From: an uncultured Propionibacteriaceae bacterium
Lineage (GTDB): Bacteria; Actinomycetota; Actinomycetes; Propionibacteriales; Propionibacteriaceae
Length of the DNA stretch: 5,792 nt
Assembly: GCA_937859105.1 (NCBI GenBank)
Contig: CALMAD010000030.1
Location: 1-5,792, forward strand
Direction: 5' to 3'
The notes under the pieces were generated by a model. The model searched no databases. It saw only the letters and a program-made list of their open reading frames with translations, and had not been told where the DNA came from. Made by a program: the position numbers and the translations under genes. This document shows positions 1 to 5,276 of the stretch, piece by piece. Within the stretch, counting starts at the first letter, position 1. Each line of letters opens with the position of its first letter.

Positions 1-938
1 TCTTGGCCGCGGGCCACTCGGTCGGCGAGATCACCGCCGCCGGCGCGGTCGGCGTCCTGTCGGCCGAGCAGGCGATGGTGTTCGTCCGCGAGCGCGGCAA
101 GGCGATGGCCGAGGCGTCCGCGTTGGAGCCGACGGGCATGTCGGCCGTCCTGGGCGGCGACCCCGAGGAGGTCCTGGCCGCGCTCGACAACCTCGGCCTG
201 ACGCCCGCGAACAACAACGGCTCGGGCCAGGTCGTCGCGGCCGGCTCGCTGACGATGCTCGCGAAGCTGAAGGAGAACCCGCCGGCCAAGGCGCGGATCA
301 TCCCGCTCAGCGTCGCCGGCGCGTTCCACACCCAGTACATGCTACCCGGCAAGCAGCACCTCGAGAAGCTCGCCGGCGCGATCACGACCCACGCCCCGCG
401 GACGCGGCTGCTGTCGAACGCCGACGGCCAGGTCGTCCAGTCGGGCGACGAGTACCTCCAGCGCCTGGTGAACCAGGTCACCCTCCCCGTCCGGTGGGAC
501 CTGTGCATGCAGACCATGACCGACCTTGGCGTCACCGGCCTCCTCGAACTGCCCCCGGCCAAGACGCTCACGGGCATCGCGAAGCGCAACATGAAGGGCG
601 TCGAGCTGTTCACCCTGAACACCCCCGACGACCTGCCGGGCGCCGCCGACTTCGTCGCGCGGCACAGCGACCTCGAAGAGCATCACGCCCGGACCACGAA
701 CATGCCGTGGCTGATGGTGGTCTCCCCCGCCAAGGGCGAGTTCCAGCGCGCCGACGGCCTGGCCGACGGGGCCGACCTCGAGCCCGGCGCGGTCATCGGG
801 TCGGTCGCGAACCTGCGCGAGTCGATCCAGGTCCACGCCGAGAACGGCGGCCAGGTCACCGAGTGGCTCGTCGAGCCCGGCGACCTCGTCAGCCCCGGCC
901 AGCCCCTCGTCCGTCTCTACCCCGCCCAGGAGATCTGA
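1..938 (+). CDS. fabD: Malonyl-CoA:ACP S-malonyltransferase FabD, 5'-truncated by the window, with C-terminal biotinyl-like extension
   Basis: FabD moves malonyl from CoA to the phosphopantetheine arm of ACP, supplying extender units for FASII in the cytoplasm. 311 residues are visible (frame from base 3). The nucleophile motif GHSVGE sits at visible residues 4-9 (Ser6). Arg31 in the RERG motif, His109 in AFHT and Gln158 in NQVTLPVRW match E. coli Ser92, Arg117, His201 and Gln250 (numbering from memory), so about 86 N-terminal residues are missing. The transferase fold should end near visible residue 225. Typical FabD is about 310 residues, but this one would be near 397. The extra ~78 residues (234-311) resemble a BCCP/biotinyl domain without the acceptor lysine (separate entry). 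The TTG at base 3 lies just before the catalytic motif and is not the start. The stop is two bases before fabH, so the two genes are almost certainly cotranscribed. The transferase assignment is secure; the role of the tail is unknown. Confidence 0.96.
   Translation, partial: LAAGHSVGEITAAGAVGVLSAEQAMVFVRERGKAMAEASALEPTGMSAVLGGDPEEVLAALDNLGLTPANNNGSGQVVAAGSLTMLAKLKENPPAKARIIPLSVAGAFHTQYMLPGKQHLEKLAGAITTHAPRTRLLSNADGQVVQSGDEYLQRLVNQVTLPVRWDLCMQTMTDLGVTGLLELPPAKTLTGIAKRNMKGVELFTLNTPDDLPGAADFVARHSDLEEHHARTTNMPWLMVVSPAKGEFQRADGLADGADLEPGAVIGSVANLRESIQVHAENGGQVTEWLVEPGDLVSPGQPLVRLYPAQEI
702..935 (+). other. Biotinyl/BCCP-like domain at the FabD C-terminus, acceptor Lys replaced by Arg
   Basis: This stretch encodes visible FabD residues 234-311. 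It follows the biotinyl-domain pattern: VVSPAKGEF matches the BCCP opening V-SP-xxGTF, then LEPGAVIGSV matches the 'v-pGd-v-ivE' strand. LRESIQVHAENG aligns with the MKM-centred hairpin of BCCP (EAMKMMNQIEADKSG in E. coli, from memory), and VTEWLVEPGDLVSPGQPLVRL matches the closing 'V-eilVe-Gq-Ve-GqPL-vi'. The residue aligned with the biotinylated lysine is Arg272 (CGC at 816-818), flanked by Leu and Glu instead of Met and Met, so biotin or lipoyl attachment is not expected. The frame is intact and codon use matches the rest of fabD, which argues for a maintained domain. No convincing ribosome binding site precedes the ATG at 702, so separate translation is unlikely. The family match is by eye; a profile or structure prediction would settle it. 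Confidence 0.8.
928..932 (+). promoter_or_regulatory. Ribosome binding site of fabH (AGGAG)
   Basis: AGGAG lies 8 nt before the GTG at 941 and overlaps the last codons of fabD. This, together with the FabH N-terminus beginning MTDIKAS, selects GTG 941 over any upstream in-frame start and indicates translational coupling with fabD. Confidence 0.8.
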
Positions 939-940
939 TC

Positions 941-1936
941 GTGACCGACATCAAGGCCAGCACCGGCAGCCCCTTCGCGCGCATCTACGGCATCGGCGCC
1001 TACGTCCCGTCGCGGGTCGTCGACAACGCGGAGATGTGCACCTACATCGACAGCTCCGACGAGTGGATCCAGCAGCGCACCGGCATCGCCGAGCGCCGCT
1101 GGATCGGCGAGGGCGAGACCGTCGAGCAGATGGCGGTGGACGCCGCGAAGCAGGCGATCGAGCAGGCCGGCATCAAGCCCGAGCAGGTGGACGCCGTCAT
1201 CTGCTCCACCGTCTCCCACTTCCTGCAGACCCCGTCGCTGGCCACCAGCGTCGCCACGAAGATCGGCGCGAACGGCGCCGCCGCCTTCGACATCTCCGCG
1301 GCCTGCGCGGGCTTCTGCTACGGCATCGCCCAGGGCGAGGCGCTCGTGAGGGCCGGTTCGGCGCACTACGTCGTCGCGATCGGCGTCGAGGCGCTCTCCC
1401 TCATCACCGACATCCACGACCGCTCGACGGCGTTCCTGTTCGCCGACGGGGCGGGCGCCGCCGTGATCGGGCCGAGCGACACCACGGGCATCAGCCCGGT
1501 CGTGTGGGGCTCCGACGGCTCACAGGCCGAAGTCATCACGATGACCCGCGACTGGCCGCAGGCGGTCGAGGAGGGCAAGCCCTCCCAGGTCTACATGGAG
1601 GGCGCGGCGGTCTTCCGCTGGGCGACCGGCTTCATCGCGGACGCCTCCAAGCGCATTCTCGACGAGGCGGGCCTGGCCCCCGAGGAGTTGGACGTCTTCG
1701 TCCCGCACCAGGCCAACAACCGCATCACGGACTCGATGCTGCGGCACCTGAAGCTGCCGAAGCACATCAAGGTCGCGCGGACCATCAAGACGCACGGCAA
1801 CAACTCGGCCGCGTCCATCCCGACCGCGATCGTCGGCATGTACGAGTCGGGCGAAGCCAAGAGCGGCGACCTGGCCCTCATCATCGGGTTCGGCGCCGGC
1901 CTCGTCTACGCGGGCCAGATCATCCGTCTGCCCTGA
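941..1936 (+). CDS. fabH: Beta-ketoacyl-ACP synthase III (KAS III)
   Basis: FabH starts FASII by condensing an acyl-CoA primer with malonyl-ACP to give a 3-ketoacyl-ACP. The product is 331 residues, slightly longer than E. coli FabH (317). The Cys-His-Asn triad is complete: Cys122 in SAACAGF, His256 in VPHQANN and Asn287 in GNNSAAS. The N-terminal IYGIGAYVPSRVV and SSDEWIQQRTGIAERRW segments and the C-terminal IIGFGAGLVYAGQI are family hallmarks. The residue aligned with E. coli Phe87, which narrows the primer pocket, is Thr97 in the stretch LQTPS. Other actinobacterial FabH enzymes also have Thr here and accept branched or longer acyl-CoAs; preference for such primers is inference. The GTG start is two bases after the fabD stop, with AGGAG 8 nt upstream. 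The open frame extends upstream inside fabD, but that part is out-of-frame shadow. The next gene, acpP, is 68 nt downstream after a small hairpin. Confidence 0.97.
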   Translation: MTDIKASTGSPFARIYGIGAYVPSRVVDNAEMCTYIDSSDEWIQQRTGIAERRWIGEGETVEQMAVDAAKQAIEQAGIKPEQVDAVICSTVSHFLQTPSLATSVATKIGANGAAAFDISAACAGFCYGIAQGEALVRAGSAHYVVAIGVEALSLITDIHDRSTAFLFADGAGAAVIGPSDTTGISPVVWGSDGSQAEVITMTRDWPQAVEEGKPSQVYMEGAAVFRWATGFIADASKRILDEAGLAPEELDVFVPHQANNRITDSMLRHLKLPKHIKVARTIKTHGNNSAASIPTAIVGMYESGEAKSGDLALIIGFGAGLVYAGQIIRLP

Positions 1937-1951
1937 CACCCACCCACGCTT

Positions 1952-1968
1952 TCCGGCGTCCCGCCGGA
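1952..1968. other. Perfect 7-bp hairpin between fabH and acpP
   Basis: TCCGGCG (1952-1958) and CGCCGGA (1962-1968) are exact reverse complements around a 3-nt loop, 15 nt after the fabH stop. A T:G and a T:A pair (1951/1969, 1950/1970) can extend the stem. No T-run follows. It could be a weak attenuator or an mRNA processing or stability element 5' of acpP, whose product is usually needed in large excess. The structure is seen; the function is inferred. Confidence 0.5.
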
Positions 1969-1991
1969 GAAGTACCTAGCAGTAACAACCG

Positions 1992-1997
1992 AAGGAG
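1992..1997 (+). promoter_or_regulatory. Strong ribosome binding site of acpP (AAGGAG)
   Basis: AAGGAG lies 7 nt before ATG 2005 in an A-rich leader (1978-2004) that stands out from the GC-rich surroundings and should be little structured. It is the best Shine-Dalgarno match in the window, in keeping with high ACP synthesis. Confidence 0.8.
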
Positions 1998-2004
1998 AAA
2001 GAAC

Positions 2005-2247
2005 ATGGCCACCACCGAGGAGATCCGCCAGCAGCTCGCCGAGCTTGTGAACGACGTCGCCGGCGTGCCGGTCGAGGACGTTCAGCTCGACAAGTCGTTC
2101 GTCGATGACCTCGACGTCGACTCGCTCGCGATGGTCGAGATCATCGTCGGCTGCGAGGAGAAGTTCGGCGTCACCATCCCCGACGAGGACTCCAAGAACC
2201 TCAAGACCGTCGGCGACGCCGTCGCCTACATCGAGTCGCACCAGTGA
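2005..2247 (+). CDS. acpP: Acyl carrier protein
   Basis: This is the FASII acyl carrier. It holds growing acyl chains as thioesters on a 4'-phosphopantetheine arm added by a holo-ACP synthase encoded elsewhere. The product is 80 residues, of usual length and acidic. The attachment motif DSLAMVEI is present with Ser40 as the modified residue; it follows the conserved DKSFVDDLDV and precedes helix III and IV segments EEKFGVTIPDED and LKTVGDAVAYIE. Asp39 of the DSL motif and the acidic helix II (Glu45, Glu51, Glu52) form the expected docking face for FabD, FabH and FabF. The start is ATG 2005, fixed by AAGGAG 7 nt upstream. Its position between fabH and fabF marks it as the primary-metabolism ACP, not a polyketide one. 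Hairpins lie on both sides of the gene (1952-1968 and 2254-2282), which may allow it a different transcript abundance from its neighbours. Confidence 0.97.
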   Translation: MATTEEIRQQLAELVNDVAGVPVEDVQLDKSFVDDLDVDSLAMVEIIVGCEEKFGVTIPDEDSKNLKTVGDAVAYIESHQ

Positions 2248-2253
2248 CACCCG

Positions 2254-2282
2254 CCGGACGCCCGGCCAGCCCGGGCGTCCGG
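2254..2282. terminator. Perfect 12-bp hairpin after acpP (attenuator or partial terminator)
   Basis: CCGGACGCCCGG (2254-2265) and CCGGGCGTCCGG (2271-2282) pair perfectly around a 5-nt loop, starting 6 nt after the acpP stop. A pyrimidine-rich stretch with scattered Ts (CTTTCTTC, 2289-2296) follows after a few bases, so it resembles a GC-rich actinobacterial terminator or attenuator more than a classic one. FabF needs upstream transcription unless an unseen promoter lies in 2283-2335, so partial readthrough or 3'-end protection of an acpP mRNA is the likely role. The structure is certain; the function is inferred. Confidence 0.65.
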
Positions 2283-2326
2283 GCCCACCTTTCTTCGAAC
2301 CCAACTTTTCCCGATCAACAATCCGC

Positions 2327-2331
2327 GGAGG
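2327..2331 (+). promoter_or_regulatory. Ribosome binding site of fabF (GGAGG, short spacing)
   Basis: GGAGG lies only 4 nt before ATG 2336, closer than usual. It still supports this start, since the protein then begins MTDVVITGMG, the normal KAS II N-terminus. The upstream 40 nt is comparatively AT-rich and follows the hairpin. Confidence 0.7.
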
Positions 2332-2335
2332 ATCA

Positions 2336-3589
2336 ATGACTGACGTTGTCATCACTGGCATGGGCGCGACGACGCCGCTGGGTGGCGACCTGGCGTCCAC
2401 CTGGGACGCGATGAAGGCCGGCCAGTCCGGCGTCATCCGAATCCCGCACGACTGGGCGGACGACCTGCCCGTCAAGATCGCCGGGTACGTCAAGGTCGAC
2501 CCCTCCGAGGTCATCGACCGCGTGAAGGCGCGTCGCCTCGACCGCGCGGCCCAGTTGGCCCTCGTGGCCGCCCGCGAGGCCTGGGGTCACGCCGGCTATG
2601 GCTTCGGCGAGGAGAACACCGTCGACCACGAGCGGCTCGCCGTGGCGATCGGCTCCGGCATCGGCGGCCTGCACACCCTGCTGGGGATGTGGGACGTCCA
2701 CAAGGAGCGCGGGTTCCGCCGCGTCTCCCCCTTCACGATCCCCATGCTGATGGCGAACGCGTCCGCGGCGAACGTCGGCCTGCTGGTCGGCGCGGCGGCG
2801 GCGTCCTACTGCCCGGTGTCGGCGTGCGCGTCGTCCAACGAGGCGATCTCGCTGGCCGTCGATCAGATTCGGCTCGGCCGCGCGGACGTGGTCGTGGCCG
2901 GCGGCGCCGAGGCCACGATCCACCCCCTCCCGCTGGGAGCGTTCGCCCAGATGCAGGCGCTGTCGCGGCGCAACGACGACCCGGCCGGGGCGTCTCGCCC
3001 CTGGGACAAGGGCCGCGACGGGTTCATCCTGTCGGAGGGCTCGGCCGTCCTGGTTCTGGAGAGCCTCGAGCACGCGCAGGCGCGCGGCGCGACGATCTAC
3101 GGCACCGTCGCGGGCGCGGGCATCAGCAACGACAACCACGACATCGTGCAGCCCGACCCGACCGGGCACGGGCAGGCGTCCGCCATGATCAAGGCGCTCC
3201 GCGAGAGCGGGCTGTCGGCGTCCGACATCAAGCACGTGAACGCGCACGGCACGTCGACCCCGCAGGGCGACGTGACGGAGGCCCACTCGATACGGCAGGC
3301 CCTCGGATCGGCGACGGACGACGTGGTCGTCACCAGCACCAAGTCGATGACCGGGCACCTGCTCGGCGCGGCGGGCGCGCTCGAGTCGATCGCGACGGTG
3401 CTGGCGCTGCACGAGCGCTCCGTCCCGCCGACGATCAACCTGCACGATCCCGAGGAGGGCCTCGACATCGACATCGCGGCCAACGAGGCTCGTGCGCTGC
3501 CCGAGGGCGACCTCGCGGCGATCAACAACTCGTTCGGCTTCGGCGGGTCGAACGTCGCGGTCGCGTACACGAACGCGAACATCAACTGA
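2336..3589 (+). CDS. fabF: Beta-ketoacyl-ACP synthase II (KAS II)
   Basis: FabF carries out the decarboxylative condensation of acyl-ACP with malonyl-ACP in the elongation rounds of FASII. The product is 417 residues, usual for KAS II. The Cys-His-His triad is complete: Cys164 in PVSACASSNEAI, His304 in VNAHGTSTP and His341 in TGHLLGAAGA, with the supporting Lys336 in STKSMTG. The C-terminal NNSFGFGGSN loop (397-406) contains the acyl-gating phenylalanine region. The N-terminal VVITGMGATTPLG is typical of the family. A single complete KAS domain without an adjacent chain-length-factor partner argues for fatty acid rather than aromatic polyketide synthesis. Mycobacteria have two KAS genes here (kasA and kasB); this cluster has one. 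The ATG 2336 start is supported by GGAGG. The gene lies 88 nt after acpP and 149 nt before accD6, with a strong hairpin just after its stop. Confidence 0.96.
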   Translation: MTDVVITGMGATTPLGGDLASTWDAMKAGQSGVIRIPHDWADDLPVKIAGYVKVDPSEVIDRVKARRLDRAAQLALVAAREAWGHAGYGFGEENTVDHERLAVAIGSGIGGLHTLLGMWDVHKERGFRRVSPFTIPMLMANASAANVGLLVGAAAASYCPVSACASSNEAISLAVDQIRLGRADVVVAGGAEATIHPLPLGAFAQMQALSRRNDDPAGASRPWDKGRDGFILSEGSAVLVLESLEHAQARGATIYGTVAGAGISNDNHDIVQPDPTGHGQASAMIKALRESGLSASDIKHVNAHGTSTPQGDVTEAHSIRQALGSATDDVVVTSTKSMTGHLLGAAGALESIATVLALHERSVPPTINLHDPEEGLDIDIAANEARALPEGDLAAINNSFGFGGSNVAVAYTNANIN

Positions 3590-3593
3590 TCGA

Positions 3594-3623
3594 CCGGGTG
3601 GGCGGGTGGCCCCGCCCACCCGG
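3594..3623. terminator. Perfect 13-bp hairpin after fabF
   Basis: CCGGGTGGGCGGG (3594-3606) and CCCGCCCACCCGG (3611-3623) are exact reverse complements with a 4-nt loop, beginning 4 nt after the fabF stop. This is the longest perfect stem in the window. A T-run (TTTT, 3648-3651) occurs only 24 nt later, so intrinsic termination is plausible but not of the classic form; many actinobacterial terminators lack the T-tract. If it stops transcription, accD6 needs its own promoter in 3624-3738. I see no clear -10/-35 pair there, though actinobacterial promoters are often hard to see. Confidence 0.65.
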
Positions 3624-3738
3624 CTCCGCCCTGCCATCACCGCACGATTTTCCCCTCGTCAGCGACCGCGCGTCCCCACAGCGAGTGCCCTCGCGGCGCC
3701 GTCGCCGACACGACAGCCCCCATCGACAGGAGCCCCGC
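3624..3738 (+). other. Leader between the fabF hairpin and accD6
   Basis: This is 115 nt with no coding signal of its own. It holds the isolated TTTT at 3648-3651, a small GCGAG/CTCGC hairpin (3681-3694, 4-nt loop) and the AGGAG ribosome binding site (3728-3732) 6 nt before ATG 3739. No recognisable operator or riboswitch is seen. It is the longest gap between same-strand genes in the cluster and so the most likely place for a separate accD6 promoter; that is inference. Confidence 0.4.
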
Positions 3739-5160
3739 ATGACGACCACGGCCCCGGCCAAGCCCCCGCGCGTGCCGCGCGAGGAGGACCCCCGCAACCC
3801 GAACTTCCGCCTCGCCGCCCTCCTCGACGAGGGCTCGATGCAACTCATCAGCGACGACGACGGCTCCGGCATGCTCGCGGCGACCGGCACGATCATGGGC
3901 TCCCCCGTGGTGGCCTTCTGCTCGGACGCGACCGTGATGGGCGGCGCGATGGGCGTCGACGGCTGCGAGGTCGTCGTCCAGGCGTACCGGCGCGCGATGG
4001 TCGACCGGGTGCCGATCCTCGGCATCTGGCACTCCGGCGGCGCCCGCCTCGGCGACGGCGTCCTGTCGCTGCACGGCGTCGGACGCATCTTCCACGCGAT
4101 GACGCAGGCGTCCGGCAAGATCCCGCAGATCTCGATCGTGCTCGGCGCGGCCGCCGGCGGCGCCGCGTACGGCCCGGCGCTCACCGACGTCGTCATCATG
4201 GCGTCGACGGGCCGCATCTTCGTGACCGGCCCCGACGTCGTCCGGTCGGTGACCGGCGAGAGCGTCGACATGGAGCGGCTCGGCGGCGTCGACACGCACG
4301 CCCGCCGGTCCGGTGTCGTGCATGTGACCGCCGAGAACGAGCCCGACGCGCTCGACAAGGGCCGCACGGTCGTGAACCTGCTGGCCGCGCAGGGAGGCGT
4401 CCGGCAGGAGGTGCAGGACGTCGACGTGCTCGAGTTGCTGCCCGAGTCGCCGAAGCGCGCCTACGACGTCCACCCGCTCATCGAGGGCATCCTCGACGAG
4501 GGGACGTTCTTCGAGCTGCACGCGCGCTGGGCCCCCAACGTGACCGTCGGTCTCGGACGCCTCGGCGGCCGCACCGTGGGCGTCCTGGCGAACAATCCGC
4601 TGCGCCTCGGCGGCTGCCTGGACTCGCTGTCGGCGGAGAAGGCGGCCCGGTTCGTCCGGCTGTGCGACACGTTCGGCGTGCCGCTGGTCGTCCTCGTGGA
4701 CGTCCCGGGCTATCTGCCGGGCGTCGGCCAGGAGTGGGACGGCGTCGTCCGGCGAGGCGCGAAGCTGCTGCACGCGTTCGCCGACGCCGTCGTGCCGCGC
4801 GTGACCATCGTGACGCGCAAGGCGTACGGCGGCGCGTACATCGCGATGAACAGCCGCTCGCTGGGCGCGACGAAGGTCTTCGCCTGGCCGGGTGCGGAGG
4901 TCGCGGTGATGGGCCCGGTCGCGGCGATCCGGATTCTGCACCGGCGCAAGCTCGCCGAGGTGGACGCCGACCAGCTCGCCGAGGTCGAGCAGCAGCTCGC
5001 CGACGAGCACGCCCGGCGCGCGGGCGGCGTCGAGAAGGCGGTGGAGATCGGCGTCGTCGACGAGATCCTCGAGCCGCAGCTCACCCGCTCCACGATCGCG
5101 GCGGCCATCCGCGAGGCCGACCACGGCGTCCGCGGCTATCACACGAACATCCCTCTCTGA
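3739..5160 (+). CDS. accD6: Acyl-CoA (acetyl/propionyl-CoA) carboxylase carboxyltransferase beta subunit, AccD6 type
   Basis: This subunit transfers the carboxyl group from carboxybiotin on a partner BCCP to acetyl-CoA (or propionyl-CoA), making malonyl-CoA for FabD. The product is 473 residues, the length I recall for M. tuberculosis AccD6. Both halves of the crotonase-like carboxyltransferase fold are present. The N half has GIWHSGGARLGDG (95-107), the glycine-rich GAAAGGAAYGPALTD (136-150) and VTGPDVVRSVTGE (162-174). The C half has NNPLRLGGCLDS (285-296), VDVPGYLPGVGQEWDGV (320-336), TRKAYGGAYIAMNSRS (359-374) and FAWPGAEVAVMG (381-392). The specificity position, Asp in propionyl-CoA enzymes (GGAYDVM), is Ile368 here, consistent with acetyl-CoA use. 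There is no zinc-finger N-terminus as in E. coli AccD. The biotin carboxylase/BCCP alpha subunit is not in the window. The start is ATG 3739 with AGGAG 6 nt upstream. The last six codons and stop are repeated exactly 89 bp downstream. Confidence 0.95.
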   Translation: MTTTAPAKPPRVPREEDPRNPNFRLAALLDEGSMQLISDDDGSGMLAATGTIMGSPVVAFCSDATVMGGAMGVDGCEVVVQAYRRAMVDRVPILGIWHSGGARLGDGVLSLHGVGRIFHAMTQASGKIPQISIVLGAAAGGAAYGPALTDVVIMASTGRIFVTGPDVVRSVTGESVDMERLGGVDTHARRSGVVHVTAENEPDALDKGRTVVNLLAAQGGVRQEVQDVDVLELLPESPKRAYDVHPLIEGILDEGTFFELHARWAPNVTVGLGRLGGRTVGVLANNPLRLGGCLDSLSAEKAARFVRLCDTFGVPLVVLVDVPGYLPGVGQEWDGVVRRGAKLLHAFADAVVPRVTIVTRKAYGGAYIAMNSRSLGATKVFAWPGAEVAVMGPVAAIRILHRRKLAEVDADQLAEVEQQLADEHARRAGGVEKAVEIGVVDEILEPQLTRSTIAAAIREADHGVRGYHTNIPL

Positions 5161-5167
5161 CGGCCGG
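5140..5167 (+). repeat. Direct repeat copy 1: last six codons and stop of accD6 plus 7 nt
   Basis: Copy 1 starts exactly at the His468 codon (CAC), covers HTNIPL and TGA, and continues into CGGCCGG. It is identical over 28 nt to 5229-5256. After three mismatches six further bases match, giving 34 of 37 identical columns. This is the functional copy, since the NIPL ending is the AccD6 C-terminus I recall from mycobacteria. Confidence 0.95.
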
Positions 5168-5176
5168 TCACGGCCG
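5161..5176. other. Short hairpin immediately after the accD6 stop
   Basis: CGGCCG (5161-5166) pairs with CGGCCG (5171-5176) over a 4-nt loop. A similar but slightly longer hairpin follows the second repeat copy at 5249-5266. It could be part of the accD6 terminator region. No T-run follows. Confidence 0.4.
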
Positions 5177-5202
5177 GCGGAGGGGATGCCGAGTGCGAAC
5201 AA

Positions 5203-5222
5203 GTTCGGGCGTCAGCCCGAAC
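5203..5222. terminator. Perfect 8-bp hairpin between the two repeat copies
   Basis: GTTCGGGC (5203-5210) and GCCCGAAC (5215-5222) pair perfectly around the loop GTCA, within the 61 nt that separate the direct repeats. It is a candidate accD6 terminator stem without a T-tract, or a structural part of whatever created the repeat. Confidence 0.5.
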
Positions 5223-5228
5223 GCGAGA

Positions 5229-5256
5229 CACACGAACATCCCTCTCTGACGGCCGG
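5229..5256 (+). repeat. Direct repeat copy 2: untranslated duplicate of the accD6 3' end
   Basis: This is an exact 28-nt copy of 5140-5167, offset by 89 bp, lying after the accD6 stop and in a different frame from it. The sequence before copy 2 shows no resemblance to accD6 upstream of His468, so only the very 3' end was duplicated. It is not expected to be translated as part of AccD6. Confidence 0.95.
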
Positions 5257-5266
5257 AGGCGGCCGT
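5249..5266. other. 7-bp hairpin at the second repeat copy
   Basis: ACGGCCG (5249-5255) and CGGCCGT (5260-5266) pair perfectly around a 4-nt loop. It is the counterpart of the hairpin at 5161-5176, so the repeat seems to have duplicated a stop codon and its following stem together. Confidence 0.45.
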
Positions 5267-5276
5267 TCGGTCATGA

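Noticed and set aside
702..938. Biotinyl-like tail of FabD as a separate small gene starting at ATG 702
   Set aside because: It is in the same uninterrupted frame as fabD with no stop before it, and no good ribosome binding site precedes the ATG.
494..940. In-frame upstream extension of the fabH open frame starting inside fabD
   Set aside because: It is out of frame with fabD, Arg/Pro-rich shadow sequence. The FabH family N-terminus and an AGGAG site fix the start at GTG 941.
1969..2004. Internal promoter for acpP in the A-rich leader
   Set aside because: No convincing -10 (TAnnnT) with a matching -35 was found; the A-richness is better explained by an unstructured ribosome loading region.
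2105..2335. Upstream extension of fabF overlapping acpP
   Set aside because: It is a Ser/Arg/Thr-rich shadow of acpP. KAS II begins at MTDVVITGMG (ATG 2336) with GGAGG upstream.
2333..3640. Long minus-strand open frame opposite fabF (435 codons)
   Set aside because: Arg/Val/Ala/Asp-rich composition typical of antisense frames in high-GC coding DNA; no family resemblance, and fabF is unambiguous.
3624..3738. Riboswitch or operator in the accD6 leader
   Set aside because: Only one short 5-bp stem and no recognisable conserved RNA core or regulator palindrome were seen.
3637..5202. Long minus-strand open frame opposite accD6 (521 codons)
   Set aside because: Same antisense-shadow composition; it spans the accD6 leader and terminator region and matches no family I recognise.
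3492..5249. Plus-strand frame that ends in the second copy of the repeat with the residues HTNIPL
   Set aside because: It is an Arg/Pro-rich shadow of fabF and accD6. Its accD6-like ending arises only because repeat copy 2 falls in this frame; it is not a frameshifted AccD6 extension.
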